64,000 nt of DNA from Aurantimonas sp. 22II-16-19i (GTDB lineage: Bacteria; Pseudomonadota; Alphaproteobacteria; Rhizobiales; Rhizobiaceae): NCBI RefSeq assembly GCF_002088275.1, contig NZ_AQQS01000008.1, positions 99,166-163,165 of the forward strand, read 5' to 3'. A model generated the notes under the pieces. It was given only the letters and a program-made list of their open reading frames with translations, was not told the DNA's origin and searched no databases. Made by a program: the position numbers and the translations under genes. Positions 1 to 9,417 of the stretch are shown piece by piece; position 1 is the first letter of the stretch; each line of letters opens with the position of its first letter.

Positions 1-877
1 GGTGGTCTGCGGCAAGGGCGACCGCCAGGAGACAGGCTCCTACGGGGCCGGCGGACGCCGCGGCTTCGGCGAATTCCTCGCCGACGGATCCTGGCAGCAC
101 ATCGCCGACGAGGCGCTGCGCCAGGCGCGGGTCAATCTCGAGGCGGTGCCGGCGCCGGCCGGCAGCTTCGACATCGTGCTCGGCGCCGGCTGGCCGGGCG
201 TCATGCTGCACGAGGCGGTGGGCCACGGGCTCGAGGGCGACTTCAACCGGAAGAAGACCTCCGCCTTCGCCGGCCTGATGGGCAGCCAAGTTGCGGCGAA
301 GGGCGTCACCGTCGTCGACGACGGCACCATCGCCGAGCGCCGCGGATCCCTGACCATCGACGACGAGGGCACGCCCACAAACCGCACCGTGCTCATCGAG
401 GACGGCAAGCTGGTCGGCTACATGCAGGACCGGCAGAACGCCCGGCTGATGGGCATGGCCGCCACCGGCAACGGCCGGCGCCAGTCCTACGCCCATGTCC
501 CGATGCCGCGCATGACCAACACCATGATGCTGGAAGGCCCGCACAGCTCCGAGGAGATCATCGCCTCGGTGAAGGACGGCATCTACGCCGTCTCCTTCGG
601 CGGCGGCCAGGTCGACATCACCTCCGGAAAATTCGTCTTCGGCTGCACCGAGGCCTACCGGATCCGCAACGGAAAGATCGCCGAGCCCCTGAAGGGCGCC
701 ATGCTGATCGGCAACGGGCCGGAGGCCATGCACCGGGTCTCGATGGTCGGCAACGACGTGGCGCTCGACACCGGCATCGGCATGTGCGGCAAGCAGGGCC
801 AGGGCGTGCCGGTCGGCGTCGGCCAGCCGCATCTGAGGATGAACCAGGTGACCGTGGGCGGAACTGAGGCGGCGTGA
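1..877 (+). CDS. tldD: TldD-family metalloprotease, 3' part only
   Basis: C-terminal 291 residues of a TldD/PmbA-type zinc protease; the 5' end lies outside the window (the full protein is usually about 470-480 residues). The [11 protein letters not shown] stretch is the family's HExxxH metal site. The C-terminal half has the glycine-rich TldD core, including a [10 protein letters not shown] segment and a C-terminal [14 protein letters not shown] stretch. TldD normally works with TldE/PmbA to degrade unfolded peptides and mature peptide antibiotics such as microcin B17; a partner is not visible here. It converges on the response regulator gene with 48 bp between the stops. The family call is firm; the role in this organism is inferred. 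Confidence 0.93.
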   Translation, partial: VVCGKGDRQETGSYGAGGRRGFGEFLADGSWQHIADEALRQARVNLEAVPAPAGSFDIVLGAGWPGVMLHEAVGHGLEGDFNRKKTSAFAGLMGSQVAAKGVTVVDDGTIAERRGSLTIDDEGTPTNRTVLIEDGKLVGYMQDRQNARLMGMAATGNGRRQSYAHVPMPRMTNTMMLEGPHSSEEIIASVKDGIYAVSFGGGQVDITSGKFVFGCTEAYRIRNGKIAEPLKGAMLIGNGPEAMHRVSMVGNDVALDTGIGMCGKQGQGVPVGVGQPHLRMNQVTVGGTEAA

Positions 878-925
878 CCCTGCCTTCGATCGTCCCGCAT
901 TCGGCCGAATCGGCGTCTACCGCAG

Positions 926-1564
926 CTACGGCCCGACGATTCCTGCCGAGAGCGCGATGTGGGTCAATAGCGCGTCGGTCGGGGCCGAAAGCTTGGCCCT
1001 GATCCGGTAATGGTTGTTCTGAACGGTCTTCAGGCTGAGGCAGAGGCTGTCGGCGATCGTCTCGTCGGTCAGGCCGAGCGCGATCAGCCTGAGGATCTCC
1101 GTCTCGCGTGGGCTGAGCCCGGCAAGCGGGTTGCGGCCGCAGTCGAGCCGGTCGCCGGCCAGCGCCAGCGAGATGTCGGCGCTGAGCGCCCGTCCGCCCG
1201 CAGCCACGGTTTCCAGCGCCCGGAGCAGCTCGCCCGGATCGCTGCTCTTCGTCACATAGCCCGCCGCGCCCGCCTCGAAGGCCTTCAGCGCATAAGCCGG
1301 GTTCTGATGCATGGTGAAGACCAGGAGCTTCGCCGCCGGGTCGAACTGGCGGATGTGGCGGATCGCGTCGAGCCCGCCCGGGCCCGGTAGCGACAGATCC
1401 ACCACTGCAAGGTTCGGTTCATGGAGGCGATAGAGGCGATAGGCCTCGCCCGCCGTATCTGCCTCGGCGACGACCCGGAAGCGGCTGCGGCTCTCGATCA
1501 GCCGGCAATAGCCCTCGCGCACCACCGGATGATCGTCGACGAGGAGCACTGTCGCCTCACTCAT
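926..1564 (-). CDS. NarL/FixJ-family response regulator
   Basis: A 212-residue two-domain response regulator. The receiver domain (about 5-120) has the acidic pair D10/D11, phospho-acceptor D56 in the AVVDLSLPG strand and conserved K106. The C-terminal LuxR-type helix-turn-helix (about 148-200) starts with LSPRETEIL and has the KTVQNNHYRIRAKL recognition helix. Its ATG overlaps the TGA of the upstream sensor kinase gene (ATGA), so the two are translationally coupled and almost certainly form one phosphorelay. It should bind DNA as a phosphorylated dimer. The target genes are unknown; the divergent MoxR/Bat operon is a possible but untested target. Confidence 0.93.
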   Translation of the reverse strand: MSEATVLLVDDHPVVREGYCRLIESRSRFRVVAEADTAGEAYRLYRLHEPNLAVVDLSLPGPGGLDAIRHIRQFDPAAKLLVFTMHQNPAYALKAFEAGAAGYVTKSSDPGELLRALETVAAGGRALSADISLALAGDRLDCGRNPLAGLSPRETEILRLIALGLTDETIADSLCLSLKTVQNNHYRIRAKLSAPTDALLTHIALSAGIVGP

Positions 1565-2928
1565 GGCCTCTCATCCTTCTCCCATCGTTCCAGCGGTATC
1601 GTCGCTGCGATCCGCGTCCCGGTCTTCGCCGAGCGGATCGCCAGCCAGCCATCGAGGGCGGCGACCCGCTCGCGGATGCCGATGAGGCCACTGCCGCCCG
1701 TGTCGAAATTGCCGCCTCCGACCCCGTCGTCGGCCACGACGATTTCCAGCCTTGGCGAGAGGTCGGGCGATTCGATCCGAACGTCGATGTCCACATGCCG
1801 GGCATCGGCATGTTTGGCGGCGTTGGTCAGTCCTTCCTGGACGATCCGGTATGCGGTCGTGGCGATCTCTTCCGGCAGCGTGTCGACGATGGCCGGGCTC
1901 TCGATGCGGATCGCCGTGCGCCCGGCGAGCCCGGCATTCCATTCGCGCACCAGCGAACCAAGGCAGGCCCGGATTCCGAGTTCTGCGATATCGGGGGGTC
2001 GCAGGGTCGAAAAGGCGCTCCGCAGCGAAATCATCATGCGCTGGTGGATCCGCGCGAGGGTGCGGGCATCTTCCGCAAGACGGGGGCGTTCGTTTCCCGC
2101 CTCGCCTTCGATCGACGCCGTGATTGCCGTTGCCGCCGCCAGGCACTGGCCGAACTCGTCGTGCAGGTCGCGGGCGAGCCGCCGCCGTTCCTCTTCCTGG
2201 ACGGCGAAGAGCCGCTTCATCAGCCCCTTGCGTTCCGTCAGCGACATCTCGAGCTGCGAGGCGAGATCGTCGATCGCGGCCGCGATCCGGTCGAATTCGC
2301 GCGTTCCCGAGCGGGGCAGGCGCCGCGACAACTCGCCTGCCTCAATGCGCCTGAGCGCTGCTACCAGCGCCGCCACCGGCTTGAGCGCTCGCGCCACGGC
2401 GACGGCCGAGAGAATCGCGATCAGGCCGGCCAATCCCGCCGCGAGCCCGCTGGCGATGCGCACCTGTTGCCAGATCCGCGTCGCCGCCGCCACGGGATCG
2501 ATGATCGTCTGCAGCCGGTAGTCCGCCCCGCCATGGATCGGCACGGCCTGGTCGATCCGCGCGAACGGGCCGATCGTCGCAGCGAGCATCTTTCGGAACC
2601 AGCCGGGCGAAACCTCCCCGAAGACATTCCAGCCGGCGCAAAGCCGCCGATCGACGATGCCGGAGGCCTGGCGGGAGAAGATCACGCAGGTCCCTGGCGC
2701 CATGACGAGGACGATCTCGATGGCGTTCTGCGGTGACAGGGCAGGCGAAGGCGGCCCGCTGCCGAGGCGATGCATGCGCTCCAGCTGATAGGAGACGCGG
2801 GCTTGGGTCGCGGAAAGATCGGCCCGTATCGCCGCGCGCGTGTCGACGAGAATCCAGATGACGGCGGCGAGGAAGCTCACAAGCGCAACCAGCACCAGGC
2901 GGGAGACCAGCTTCACTTCGAGGCTCAC
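1561..2928 (-). CDS. NarX/UhpB-type sensor histidine kinase
   Basis: Membrane sensor kinase of about 455 residues. Transmembrane segments at about 11-28 and 159-180 flank a periplasmic sensor region of about 130 residues. A HAMP-like linker follows (about 181-235), then a HisKA_3 dimerisation helix with phospho-acceptor H256 in RDLHDEFGQ, and a HATPase domain with the N-box (EGLTNAAKHA) and G-boxes (DDGVGGG, GSGLIGIRER). I chose the GTG start at 2926-2928 because it has a GGAAGG ribosome site and leaves a normal N-terminal membrane segment; the same open frame runs far upstream into the divergent moxR gene, which cannot be coding. It is coupled to the NarL-type regulator by a 4-bp overlap. 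The signal is unknown. Confidence 0.9.
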   Translation of the reverse strand: MSLEVKLVSRLVLVALVSFLAAVIWILVDTRAAIRADLSATQARVSYQLERMHRLGSGPPSPALSPQNAIEIVLVMAPGTCVIFSRQASGIVDRRLCAGWNVFGEVSPGWFRKMLAATIGPFARIDQAVPIHGGADYRLQTIIDPVAAATRIWQQVRIASGLAAGLAGLIAILSAVAVARALKPVAALVAALRRIEAGELSRRLPRSGTREFDRIAAAIDDLASQLEMSLTERKGLMKRLFAVQEEERRRLARDLHDEFGQCLAAATAITASIEGEAGNERPRLAEDARTLARIHQRMMISLRSAFSTLRPPDIAELGIRACLGSLVREWNAGLAGRTAIRIESPAIVDTLPEEIATTAYRIVQEGLTNAAKHADARHVDIDVRIESPDLSPRLEIVVADDGVGGGNFDTGGSGLIGIRERVAALDGWLAIRSAKTGTRIAATIPLERWEKDERP

Positions 2929-3159
2929 CGGCGACCCTTCCTTTTCCCCTCGCCGCAACTCTTTGTCGCGCCGTCCCCGTCGCGCAGTCATTGGCGCCGA
3001 GGCGGTGCGGGTCCGCAAGGGCCGCCTGTGTCGCTCGGGCAAATTGCCCTGGCACGAACGGGCATTCTCATTTTCCTTACGCGGTTTCGGCGTGATAGTG
3101 CTTCCTCCCGTCGCGTGGGGGTCCGGCACCGCCCACCGCGCGGCGACAGGGAGGCATGA

Positions 3160-4179
3160 TTGGATCATTCGCTCATCGAGGAGCGTGTGCCGTCCGAGGC
3201 GCCGGAGGGGGCGTCCGGCAGCTTCGACGCCGCAACGCCGCTCGCCAGCCTGCGCGCGAGCGTCGAAGCCGGGCTGATCGGCCGCACGTCGCTGGTCGAG
3301 CGGCTGATGATCGCGCTGCTCACCGGCGGTCACCTGCTCGTCGAGGGCCCGCCCGGCCTTGCCAAGACACGGGCCGTGAAGCTCCTCGCCGGCGGTCTCG
3401 AGGCCTCCTTCTCGCGCATCCAGTGCACGCCCGACCTGATGCCCGCGGACCTGACGGGCACCCAGGTGTTCCGCCCCGAGGCCGGCCGGTTCGAATTCGT
3501 GGAAGGGCCGATCTTCCACTCCCTCGTCCTCGTCGACGAGATCAACCGTGCGCCGCCCAAGGTCCAGTCGGCGCTGCTCGAGGCGATGGGCGAGGCGCAG
3601 GTGACCGCCGGCGGCGTCACCTACAGGCTGCCGCAGCCCTTCATGGTGGTGGCGACCCAGAACTCGATCGAGCACGAGGGCACCTTTCCCCTACCCGAGG
3701 CGCAGCTCGACCGCTTCCTGATGCATGTCCTCGTCGAGCTGCCGGATGCCGCCTCGGAGCTGGCGATCCTCGACCTCGTCGAACGCGAGGCCGCCGGCGA
3801 AACGCCGCCGCAGGCGGCGCCGCTGGAGACCAGCGCCCTCCTCGAGGCGCGGCGCCGGGTCGCCGCGATCCATCTCGCGCCGGCGCTGAAGGACTATGTC
3901 GTGCGCCTCGTCATGGCGACCCGCGACACCTCGTCCATCCCGGAGCTGAAGGGGCGGATCGAGCACGCCGTCTCGCCGCGCGGCTCCCTGGCCCTCGCTG
4001 CCGCCGCAAGGGCCCGCGCCTTCCTCGCGGGACGCGACTATGCCGTGCCGGAGGACGTGTCCGAGCTCGCCCCCGACATCCTCGCCCACCGGGTCATCCC
4101 GACCTGGCGGGCCAGCGCCGAGGGCGTTACCGGCCGCAGCCTCGTTCGCAGCCTCCTCGCCGCCGTCGAGCCGCTCTGA
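3160..4179 (+). CDS. MoxR-family AAA+ ATPase
   Basis: A 339-residue MoxR AAA+ ATPase, first gene of a Bat-type operon. Walker A is GPPGLAKT at 63-70 and Walker B is LVLVDEIN at 122-129; the downstream stretch VATQNSIEHEGTFPLPEAQLDRF holds sensor-1 and the arginine-finger region in pieces shorter than the whole domain. MoxR proteins act as chaperone-like motors with von Willebrand A partners, which follow here. The start is TTG at 3160 with a GGGAGG ribosome site 5 nt upstream; an ATG at 3156 is in the wrong frame. Its TGA overlaps the ATG of the DUF58 gene. The family is certain; the client is unknown. Confidence 0.95.
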   Translation: MDHSLIEERVPSEAPEGASGSFDAATPLASLRASVEAGLIGRTSLVERLMIALLTGGHLLVEGPPGLAKTRAVKLLAGGLEASFSRIQCTPDLMPADLTGTQVFRPEAGRFEFVEGPIFHSLVLVDEINRAPPKVQSALLEAMGEAQVTAGGVTYRLPQPFMVVATQNSIEHEGTFPLPEAQLDRFLMHVLVELPDAASELAILDLVEREAAGETPPQAAPLETSALLEARRRVAAIHLAPALKDYVVRLVMATRDTSSIPELKGRIEHAVSPRGSLALAAAARARAFLAGRDYAVPEDVSELAPDILAHRVIPTWRASAEGVTGRSLVRSLLAAVEPL

Positions 4180-5180
4180 TGCTGGCCCCGCTGCCGGATC
4201 CCGACGGCGATGCGGTCCGGGTGGATGCGGCCAAGCTCTTCGCCATGCGCCACATCGTCCGCCACGTTCCCGAGCGGGCGCTGGCGCCCACCGGCCGGCC
4301 GGGCGGCTTTGCCGGAAGGCGGCGCGGCAACGGCCTCGAGATCGTCGACGTCCGGCAGTTCTGCGACGGCGACGACATGCGCCACATCGATGCCGCGGCG
4401 ACGGCGCGCACCGCCAGGACCCACGTGCGCACTTTTCGCGACGAGCGCGACCGGGCCGCCCTGCTGATCGCCGACTTCCGGGCGCCGATGTATTTCGGCA
4501 CCCGCGTCCGGCTGCGCTCGGTCGCGGCGGCCGGCGCCCTGGCGCTGGCCGGCTGGCGCGTCGTCGAGGCGGGCGGGCGCGTCGGCCTCCTTTCGGCGGC
4601 GGCCGGCGAAACCCGCTTTCTGCCGCCGCGGCCGCGGGAGCGGGCGATGGCCGCCATCGCCGGCGACCTCGAAAGCGCCCACGCGGCGGGGGCGGAAGCT
4701 CTGGGCGCGGGGTTGCACCGGCGCGAGCCGAGCCTTGCCGAGCTTCTGGAGGAGGCCGTCGGCCGGGCCTCTCCCGGCACGAGCCTCCTCGTCGCCACCG
4801 GGCTCGACGATGCCGGAGAGGATTTCTACCGGCTTGCCGGCGCCGCCTGCCGGCGGTTCTCCCTGACGGTGCTCCTGGTGCGCGACCGCTTCGAGACCGC
4901 GCCGCCCGAAGGCGCCTATCCCTATCGCATCGCCGGCGAAGCCGGCGCCGGGCCGATGGGCTGGGCCGTCGTCGCCCGGAGCCGGGGCAGGGGCAGGGGC
5001 AAAAACGATGCCGGAACGCCCGGCGCCACCGGCGCGAGCGGCGAGCGTCCCAGCGACCATCCCGACGAGCGCGTCGAACGGCTCGCATCCGCCGGCGTGA
5101 CGGTGCGCCGGGTTGCATCCGATGGCGGCTGGGAGGCGATCGCCGCCGATCTGGAGGGGGTCGATGGCCGCCGATCCTGA
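4179..5180 (+). CDS. DUF58 domain protein of MoxR/Bat operon
   Basis: A 333-residue DUF58 protein. The diagnostic core lies near the N terminus: a GRRRGNGLEIVDVRQFCDGDDMRHID-like stretch (about residues 40-70), then RTHVRTFRDERDRAALLIADF, the von Willebrand-like strand with an acidic residue that replaces a full MIDAS. DUF58 proteins are almost always encoded beside MoxR ATPases and are thought to be their partners. The ATG at 4179 overlaps the moxR stop (ATGA). The C-terminal part is rich in Ala/Gly/Arg and poorly conserved. No transmembrane segment is evident, so it is probably cytoplasmic. Confidence 0.9.
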   Translation: MLAPLPDPDGDAVRVDAAKLFAMRHIVRHVPERALAPTGRPGGFAGRRRGNGLEIVDVRQFCDGDDMRHIDAAATARTARTHVRTFRDERDRAALLIADFRAPMYFGTRVRLRSVAAAGALALAGWRVVEAGGRVGLLSAAAGETRFLPPRPRERAMAAIAGDLESAHAAGAEALGAGLHRREPSLAELLEEAVGRASPGTSLLVATGLDDAGEDFYRLAGAACRRFSLTVLLVRDRFETAPPEGAYPYRIAGEAGAGPMGWAVVARSRGRGRGKNDAGTPGATGASGERPSDHPDERVERLASAGVTVRRVASDGGWEAIAADLEGVDGRRS

Positions 5181-5589
5181 TCTCGTCGCGCAGCTGCGGC
5201 CCGTCCGCCTGCCGCCGGACTTCACCGCCTACGACTGGCATGGCGGGCTGGCGATCTTCGCCCTGGCGCTGGTCGCCGGCCTTGCCCTGGCCTTCGTCCT
5301 GCGCGTCTTCACGAGGCCGAGTATCTCGGCGAAAGCGGCCGCGGCGCGGGAGCTCGCGCTCGCCCGCAGCCTCGCCCCGGATCAGCGGCTCGTGCGCCAG
5401 TCGCGGCTCGTCGCCTCCCTGAGACAGCGGGCGGAGGGGAACGGCCGCCACACCGAGGCGGCGCGCCGGCAGCTCGCGGAGATCCGCGCGGCGATCGACG
5501 CCGAACTCTACCGGCCGAGCCCGAGCCTCGATCCGGACGCCCTCGACGCGGCGATCCTGCAGACCTTCGGCAGGAGGGGAGGACGATGA
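5164..5589 (+). CDS. small single-pass membrane protein of Bat operon (DUF4381-like)
   Basis: About 141 residues. One transmembrane segment lies near the N terminus (about 27-47), followed by a basic cytoplasmic helix-rich tail. Size, topology and the position between DUF58 and the von Willebrand genes match the DUF4381 proteins of such operons, but the family assignment is by context more than by motif. The ATG at 5164 was chosen over an upstream in-frame ATG because it is preceded by a GGAGGGGG ribosome site; it overlaps the end of the DUF58 gene by 17 bp. It probably anchors or tunes the MoxR-vWA complex at the membrane. Confidence 0.75.
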   Translation: MAADPDLVAQLRPVRLPPDFTAYDWHGGLAIFALALVAGLALAFVLRVFTRPSISAKAAAARELALARSLAPDQRLVRQSRLVASLRQRAEGNGRHTEAARRQLAEIRAAIDAELYRPSPSLDPDALDAAILQTFGRRGGR

Positions 5590-6539
5590 TCGGCTTCGCG
5601 CTCCCCCTCGCCTTCCTTCTCCTGCCGCTGCCGCTGCTGGCGATGCGCCTCCTGCCCGGCCGCGAGGCGGCGACCGGCGCCCTCGTGCTGCCAGACAGCC
5701 TCGCCCGGGCGCTGCCGTCCGCCGCGCAGGGCGGCGTCCGCGTCAGGGCCCGGCGGGCGGTGCCCCTGCTCCTCTGGCTCTGTCTCGTCACGGCGCTCGC
5801 CGGCCCGCAGCGGCTGGAGGCGGTGGCCGCGCTGCCGGTCTCCGGCCGCGACCTGATGCTGGCCATCGACCTGTCGGGCTCGATGGAGCAGGAAGACTTC
5901 ACCCTCGACGGCGTCACCGTCTCCCGGCTCGAGGCGGTGAAGGCGGTGGGCAGGCGCTTCGTCTCGGGGCGCGGCGGCGACCGGGTCGGCCTCGTGCTGT
6001 TTGCCGAGAAGGCCTATGTCGCAACGCCCCTGACCTTCGACGTCGCGGCGGTCTCGCGGGCGGTGGACGAGGCGGCGATCGGCATTTCGGGACGCTCGAC
6101 CTCGATCGCCGGCGGCCTCGGCATCGCGCTGAAGCGGCTGGAAAAGGGCGACGCCCGCTCGCGCGTCGTCATCCTTCTCTCCGACGGTGCCGACACCTCC
6201 GGCAATGTCCTACCGGCCGACGTCGCCAAGCTGGCGAAGCGCCTCGGCATCCGGGTCTACACCATCGCCCTCGGCCCGGAAGACCAGGAGACCCGCCCCA
6301 ACGATCCCGATGCGGTCGACAGCGCGACCCTCAGGCTGATCGCCGAGGAGAGCGGCGGCCGGACGTTCCGGGTCAGGGACACCGCCGACCTCGAGGCCGT
6401 CACCACGGCGATCGACCGGCTCGAGGCGAGCGGCCTCGACCGGCCGCCGGCGACGGTGCGGCGCGACCTGTGGATCTATCCGGCATTCGCGGCCTTCGCC
6501 TGTTCGCTGTTCCTCGTCGTCAGCCGGCGGGCGCTGTGA
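5586..6539 (+). CDS. von Willebrand factor A membrane protein, BatA-like
   Basis: A 317-residue BatA-type protein: two N-terminal hydrophobic segments (about 3-22 and 58-76), a von Willebrand A domain from about 88, and a C-terminal transmembrane helix (about 295-312). The MIDAS metal site DLSGS at 95-99 is intact, with supporting TPLTF and LSDGADTSG loops. Such proteins sit in the inner membrane with the vWA domain periplasmic and have been linked to aerotolerance and envelope stress, but no molecular mechanism is agreed. The start overlaps the preceding stop (ATGA) behind a strong GGAGG site. Confidence 0.9.
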   Translation: MIGFALPLAFLLLPLPLLAMRLLPGREAATGALVLPDSLARALPSAAQGGVRVRARRAVPLLLWLCLVTALAGPQRLEAVAALPVSGRDLMLAIDLSGSMEQEDFTLDGVTVSRLEAVKAVGRRFVSGRGGDRVGLVLFAEKAYVATPLTFDVAAVSRAVDEAAIGISGRSTSIAGGLGIALKRLEKGDARSRVVILLSDGADTSGNVLPADVAKLAKRLGIRVYTIALGPEDQETRPNDPDAVDSATLRLIAEESGGRTFRVRDTADLEAVTTAIDRLEASGLDRPPATVRRDLWIYPAFAAFACSLFLVVSRRAL

Positions 6540-7465
6540 TGGCGACGCTCGGCTCCCTCGTCCTGCTGCGCCCGCTCTGGCTGCTAGCCCTGCCGGCGCT
6601 CGCCGCCCTCGCCTACCTCGCGCTGCGCCGCGCCCGCGGCCTCGGCGCCTGGGAGCAGGCGGTGGATCCGGCCCTGATGCGGGCGATGGTCCGTTTCGGC
6701 CGGGTCGTTCCCGGCCGCGGCCGCAGGCTCTTGGTTCCCGCCGCCATCGCCGCGCTGGTGGCGCTCGCCTTGTCCGGGCCGGCGCGGCGGATCGCCGACC
6801 CGGAGACGTTCCGCAATCTCGACGGCATCGTCCTCGCCATCGATCTGTCGCGCTCGATCGTCGAGGGAGACGGCCTCGCCGACGCGGCGGCCGCCGGTCA
6901 GCTCGTCCTGCAGCGCGCCGCCGGACGCCCCGTCGCGATGATCGTCTATGCCGGCGAGGCCTATGTGGCGAGCGCCTTCACCTCCGATGCCACGGCCCTG
7001 TCGCCGCTCCTCGCCGTCCTCGACGGCGAAGTCGTGCCCAATCCCGGCTCGCGCACCGACCGGGCGCTGGCGCTGGCGGCCCGCATGTTCGCCGAAGCCG
7101 ACGTCCTGAAGGGCGACGTCGTCCTCGTCACCGACGGCGACAATCTCTCGCCCGACGCCTTCCAGGCGGCCCGCGACCTTGCCGGGCGCGGCATCCATGT
7201 GGACGCCTATCTGGTGCGGCCGAGCGCCGAGAACGGCGACCTGCCGCCGCCCGACGGCGCCGCCTTGCAACGGCTGGCCGAGGCGGGCGACGGCAGCTTC
7301 GGCGAGGCCAGCGATCCCTTCGCGCTTGCCGACGCGGTCGGCCGGCGCAGCGCGAGCGAACTCGCCAAAGGCGACACCGCCGCCCTCTTCTTTGCCGATT
7401 TCGGCCGGTATCTCCTGGTGCTGGCGCTGTTTCCGGCGCTGCTATTGTTTCGCAAGGCCAATTGA
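6539..7465 (+). CDS. von Willebrand factor A membrane protein, BatB-like
   Basis: A 308-residue paralogue of the preceding gene with the same topology: membrane segments at about 7-29 and 64-80, a vWA domain from about 95, and a C-terminal helix. The MIDAS motif reads DLSRS (102-106), which keeps the DxSxS metal ligands. The third MIDAS loop region is VTDGDN. The ATG at 6539 overlaps the upstream TGA (ATGA); an earlier in-frame ATG at 6470 would bury the start deep in the neighbouring gene. BatA and BatB are usually co-encoded and thought to form a complex. Confidence 0.9.
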   Translation: MATLGSLVLLRPLWLLALPALAALAYLALRRARGLGAWEQAVDPALMRAMVRFGRVVPGRGRRLLVPAAIAALVALALSGPARRIADPETFRNLDGIVLAIDLSRSIVEGDGLADAAAAGQLVLQRAAGRPVAMIVYAGEAYVASAFTSDATALSPLLAVLDGEVVPNPGSRTDRALALAARMFAEADVLKGDVVLVTDGDNLSPDAFQAARDLAGRGIHVDAYLVRPSAENGDLPPPDGAALQRLAEAGDGSFGEASDPFALADAVGRRSASELAKGDTAALFFADFGRYLLVLALFPALLLFRKAN

Positions 7466-7466
7466 G

Positions 7467-8108
7467 ATGCGCCTCGTCCTCGCTCTCGTCTGCCTCACCG
7501 CCGCCGGCGCCGCGGCGCTCGCCGCCGGGCCGGAGGCCTTCGGCAGGCTGGCGCTCGATCTCGGCGCACCGAAGCTGGCGCTGCCGCTTCTCGGCGACCC
7601 CCATGCCCGCGGCGTCGCGCTCTATGCGGCCGGCGACTATGCCGGGGCGGACCGCGCCTTCGCCGAGGCCGGCCGGGCGGCCACCTACGACCGCGGCCTG
7701 ACCCTTGCGGCGACCGGCGAATACGCCCTCGCGCTCGCCTATTTCGAGGCGGTGCTCTTCGTCGACCCGGCCGACGCCGACGCCCGCTTCAACCGCGATC
7801 TGGTCGCCGCGAAGGTGCCCGACGTCGTCGGCGAGTCCAACGCGATCGACGGGGTCGCCGCCAATGCGGTGGCCGACGGACCATCGGAAGCCGCCGCCTC
7901 GGAGCGCGACCTGATCCAGGCCAAGAGCATCGCCATCCAGCTGAGCGTCCTCGACCCGCGGGTGAAGAGCATGACGGCGGCGAGCGAGAGCTGGCTGGCG
8001 ACGCTGGAGGACGAGCCGGCGCTCTATCTCAAGCGCCGGATCAAGGCGGAGTATCAGCGCCGCCAGGATCTCGGTCTCGCCAATCCCCCGGAGGACACGG
8101 CATGGTAG
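7467..8108 (+). CDS. secreted TPR-like protein of Bat operon
   Basis: A 213-residue protein with an N-terminal signal peptide (cleavage after the LTAAGAAALAAG region, about residue 20) and about two TPR-like helical repeats at 45-110, recognisable from the GVALYAAGDYAGADRAF and ALAYFEAVLFVDPADADARF helices. TPR proteins (BatC/BatE type) commonly follow BatA/B. The start lies 1 bp after the preceding stop and has no strong ribosome site, suggesting coupled translation. It probably acts in the periplasm as a scaffold for the vWA proteins. Family by position and repeat pattern; the exact ortholog is uncertain. Confidence 0.75.
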   Translation: MRLVLALVCLTAAGAAALAAGPEAFGRLALDLGAPKLALPLLGDPHARGVALYAAGDYAGADRAFAEAGRAATYDRGLTLAATGEYALALAYFEAVLFVDPADADARFNRDLVAAKVPDVVGESNAIDGVAANAVADGPSEAAASERDLIQAKSIAIQLSVLDPRVKSMTAASESWLATLEDEPALYLKRRIKAEYQRRQDLGLANPPEDTAW

Positions 8109-9316
8109 GCCGGCTGACCGTCACGCTTCTCTGGCTCGTCTTCATCGCCGTCGCTGCGGCGTCCAAACCTGCCGCGGCAGCGGATCTGACGCTGACGGCG
8201 ACGATCGAGGCGGACGCGCCCGAGCCCTATGTCGGCGAGATGGTGCTGGTGACCCTCAAGGGCGACTACGACGCCTTCATCACGCTGGAGCGCTTCGAGG
8301 GCATCCAGCTGGCGAACTTCACCTGGCTGCAGCTCGGCCGCGACACCTGGTCGAAGGGCCGCAAGAACGGCCGCGAATATACCAGCGTCGAGCGCCGGCT
8401 CGCGCTCTATCCGGAAAAGGCCGGGACGCTCGCGATCGGCCCGTTCCGCCACCACCTGACCATCGACGACGGCAAGGGCCGGCGCAGCGAGACCGTCGTC
8501 GTCTCCAATGCCGCCAGCCTCACCGTCCGGCCGAAGCCCGCGACCATCGCCGACTGGTGGCTGCCGGCGCGCAACATCACCATCGACGACCGCTTCGACA
8601 TGGACACGGCAAGGCTCGCCGACGGCGCGACGGCGACGCGGACCGTGACGATCACCGCCACCGGCCAGACGGCCGGCGCCCTGCCGCCGCCGCCGAAGGT
8701 GGTGGCGCCCTGGCTGATCGCCTTCATCGCCCCGGAGGTCCGCTCGACGCAGATCACCCGCGACGGCCCGGTCGCCACGGTGCGCTGGCAGTGGCGGATG
8801 CGCCCCTCCAAGGCCGAGCCGGGACGCCTGCCGGCCTACGACATTCCCTGGTTCGACACGAAGAGCCGGCAGATGCGCAACGTGGTGATGAAGTCGCGCC
8901 GCTTCGCCTATGCGACGATCACCGCGCCCGAGGGGGAAGTCGCCCGCACCGGCCTTGCCGCCTGGCTGGTGCCGCTCGGTCTCGGCCTCGCTTTGCCCGT
9001 CGCCGCCGGGCTCGCCGGACGCCGGCCGCTGCGACCGCGCGAGATTCTCGCCCGGCTGCGGGCGCGGCTGCCCGAGCGCGATGCCCTGTCGATGCGGGCC
9101 GCGCTCCTGCGCGGCGACGCGCGCGCCTATCGGACGATCGCGGCCCGGCGCCTTTCGCGGCGCGGCCTGTCGCCGGAGAGCGAGCTCGCGGCGCTGGATG
9201 CGGCCTTGTTCCGGCCCGCAGCGGACACGCCGGAGGATTGCGGGCCGGTCGACCTGAAGTCGCTCCACCGCCGGCTGCGCAGGCGGTTCGCCGAGGCTGG
9301 CGCGGCGGGAGCATAG
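8102..9316 (+). CDS. BatD-like membrane protein
   Basis: A 404-residue exported protein: signal peptide (about 1-27), periplasmic beta-rich region with a BatD-like opening (VGEMVLVTLKG), one transmembrane helix at about 284-303 followed by a cytoplasmic arginine-rich helical tail. This layout matches BatD/oxygen-tolerance proteins. It is the last gene of the operon, overlapping the TPR gene by 7 bp. Its TAG stop directly abuts a dispersed palindromic repeat, which may end the transcript. Confidence 0.8.
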   Translation: MVGRLTVTLLWLVFIAVAAASKPAAAADLTLTATIEADAPEPYVGEMVLVTLKGDYDAFITLERFEGIQLANFTWLQLGRDTWSKGRKNGREYTSVERRLALYPEKAGTLAIGPFRHHLTIDDGKGRRSETVVVSNAASLTVRPKPATIADWWLPARNITIDDRFDMDTARLADGATATRTVTITATGQTAGALPPPPKVVAPWLIAFIAPEVRSTQITRDGPVATVRWQWRMRPSKAEPGRLPAYDIPWFDTKSRQMRNVVMKSRRFAYATITAPEGEVARTGLAAWLVPLGLGLALPVAAGLAGRRPLRPREILARLRARLPERDALSMRAALLRGDARAYRTIAARRLSRRGLSPESELAALDAALFRPAADTPEDCGPVDLKSLHRRLRRRFAEAGAAGA

Positions 9317-9417
9317 AGCATGATCCCGAAACGTGGGAACCGGTTTTCGGAACCGATCATGCGACAACAAGAGGAGTGAGCGGGATGTCGATCGAAGCCG
9401 ATCTCATCGCGCTCTAG
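9317..9417 (+). repeat. 101-bp dispersed palindromic repeat, copy 1
   Basis: Starts on the base after the batD stop. The first half is a hairpin: outer arms GCATGATC and GATCATGC, inner arms ending in CCGGTTTTCGG. The second half is a shorter hairpin around a GATCGA core. Two further 101-bp copies start at 49755 and 50169. Similar palindromes are scattered in Hyphomicrobiales genomes. From 9418 to the ldtR stop at 9623 I see no gene or convincing site. Confidence 0.85.

Noticed and set aside
3040..3080. Sigma-54-like promoter (TGGCACG near 3050)
   Set aside because: The GC of the -12 element is one base off the required spacing.
3156..5180. Long open frame starting at ATG 3156
   Set aside because: Its first part is the wrong frame of moxR; only the part from 4179 is the DUF58 protein.
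3691..5451. 586-codon minus-strand open frame
   Set aside because: Antisense to moxR and DUF58; arginine-rich without motifs.
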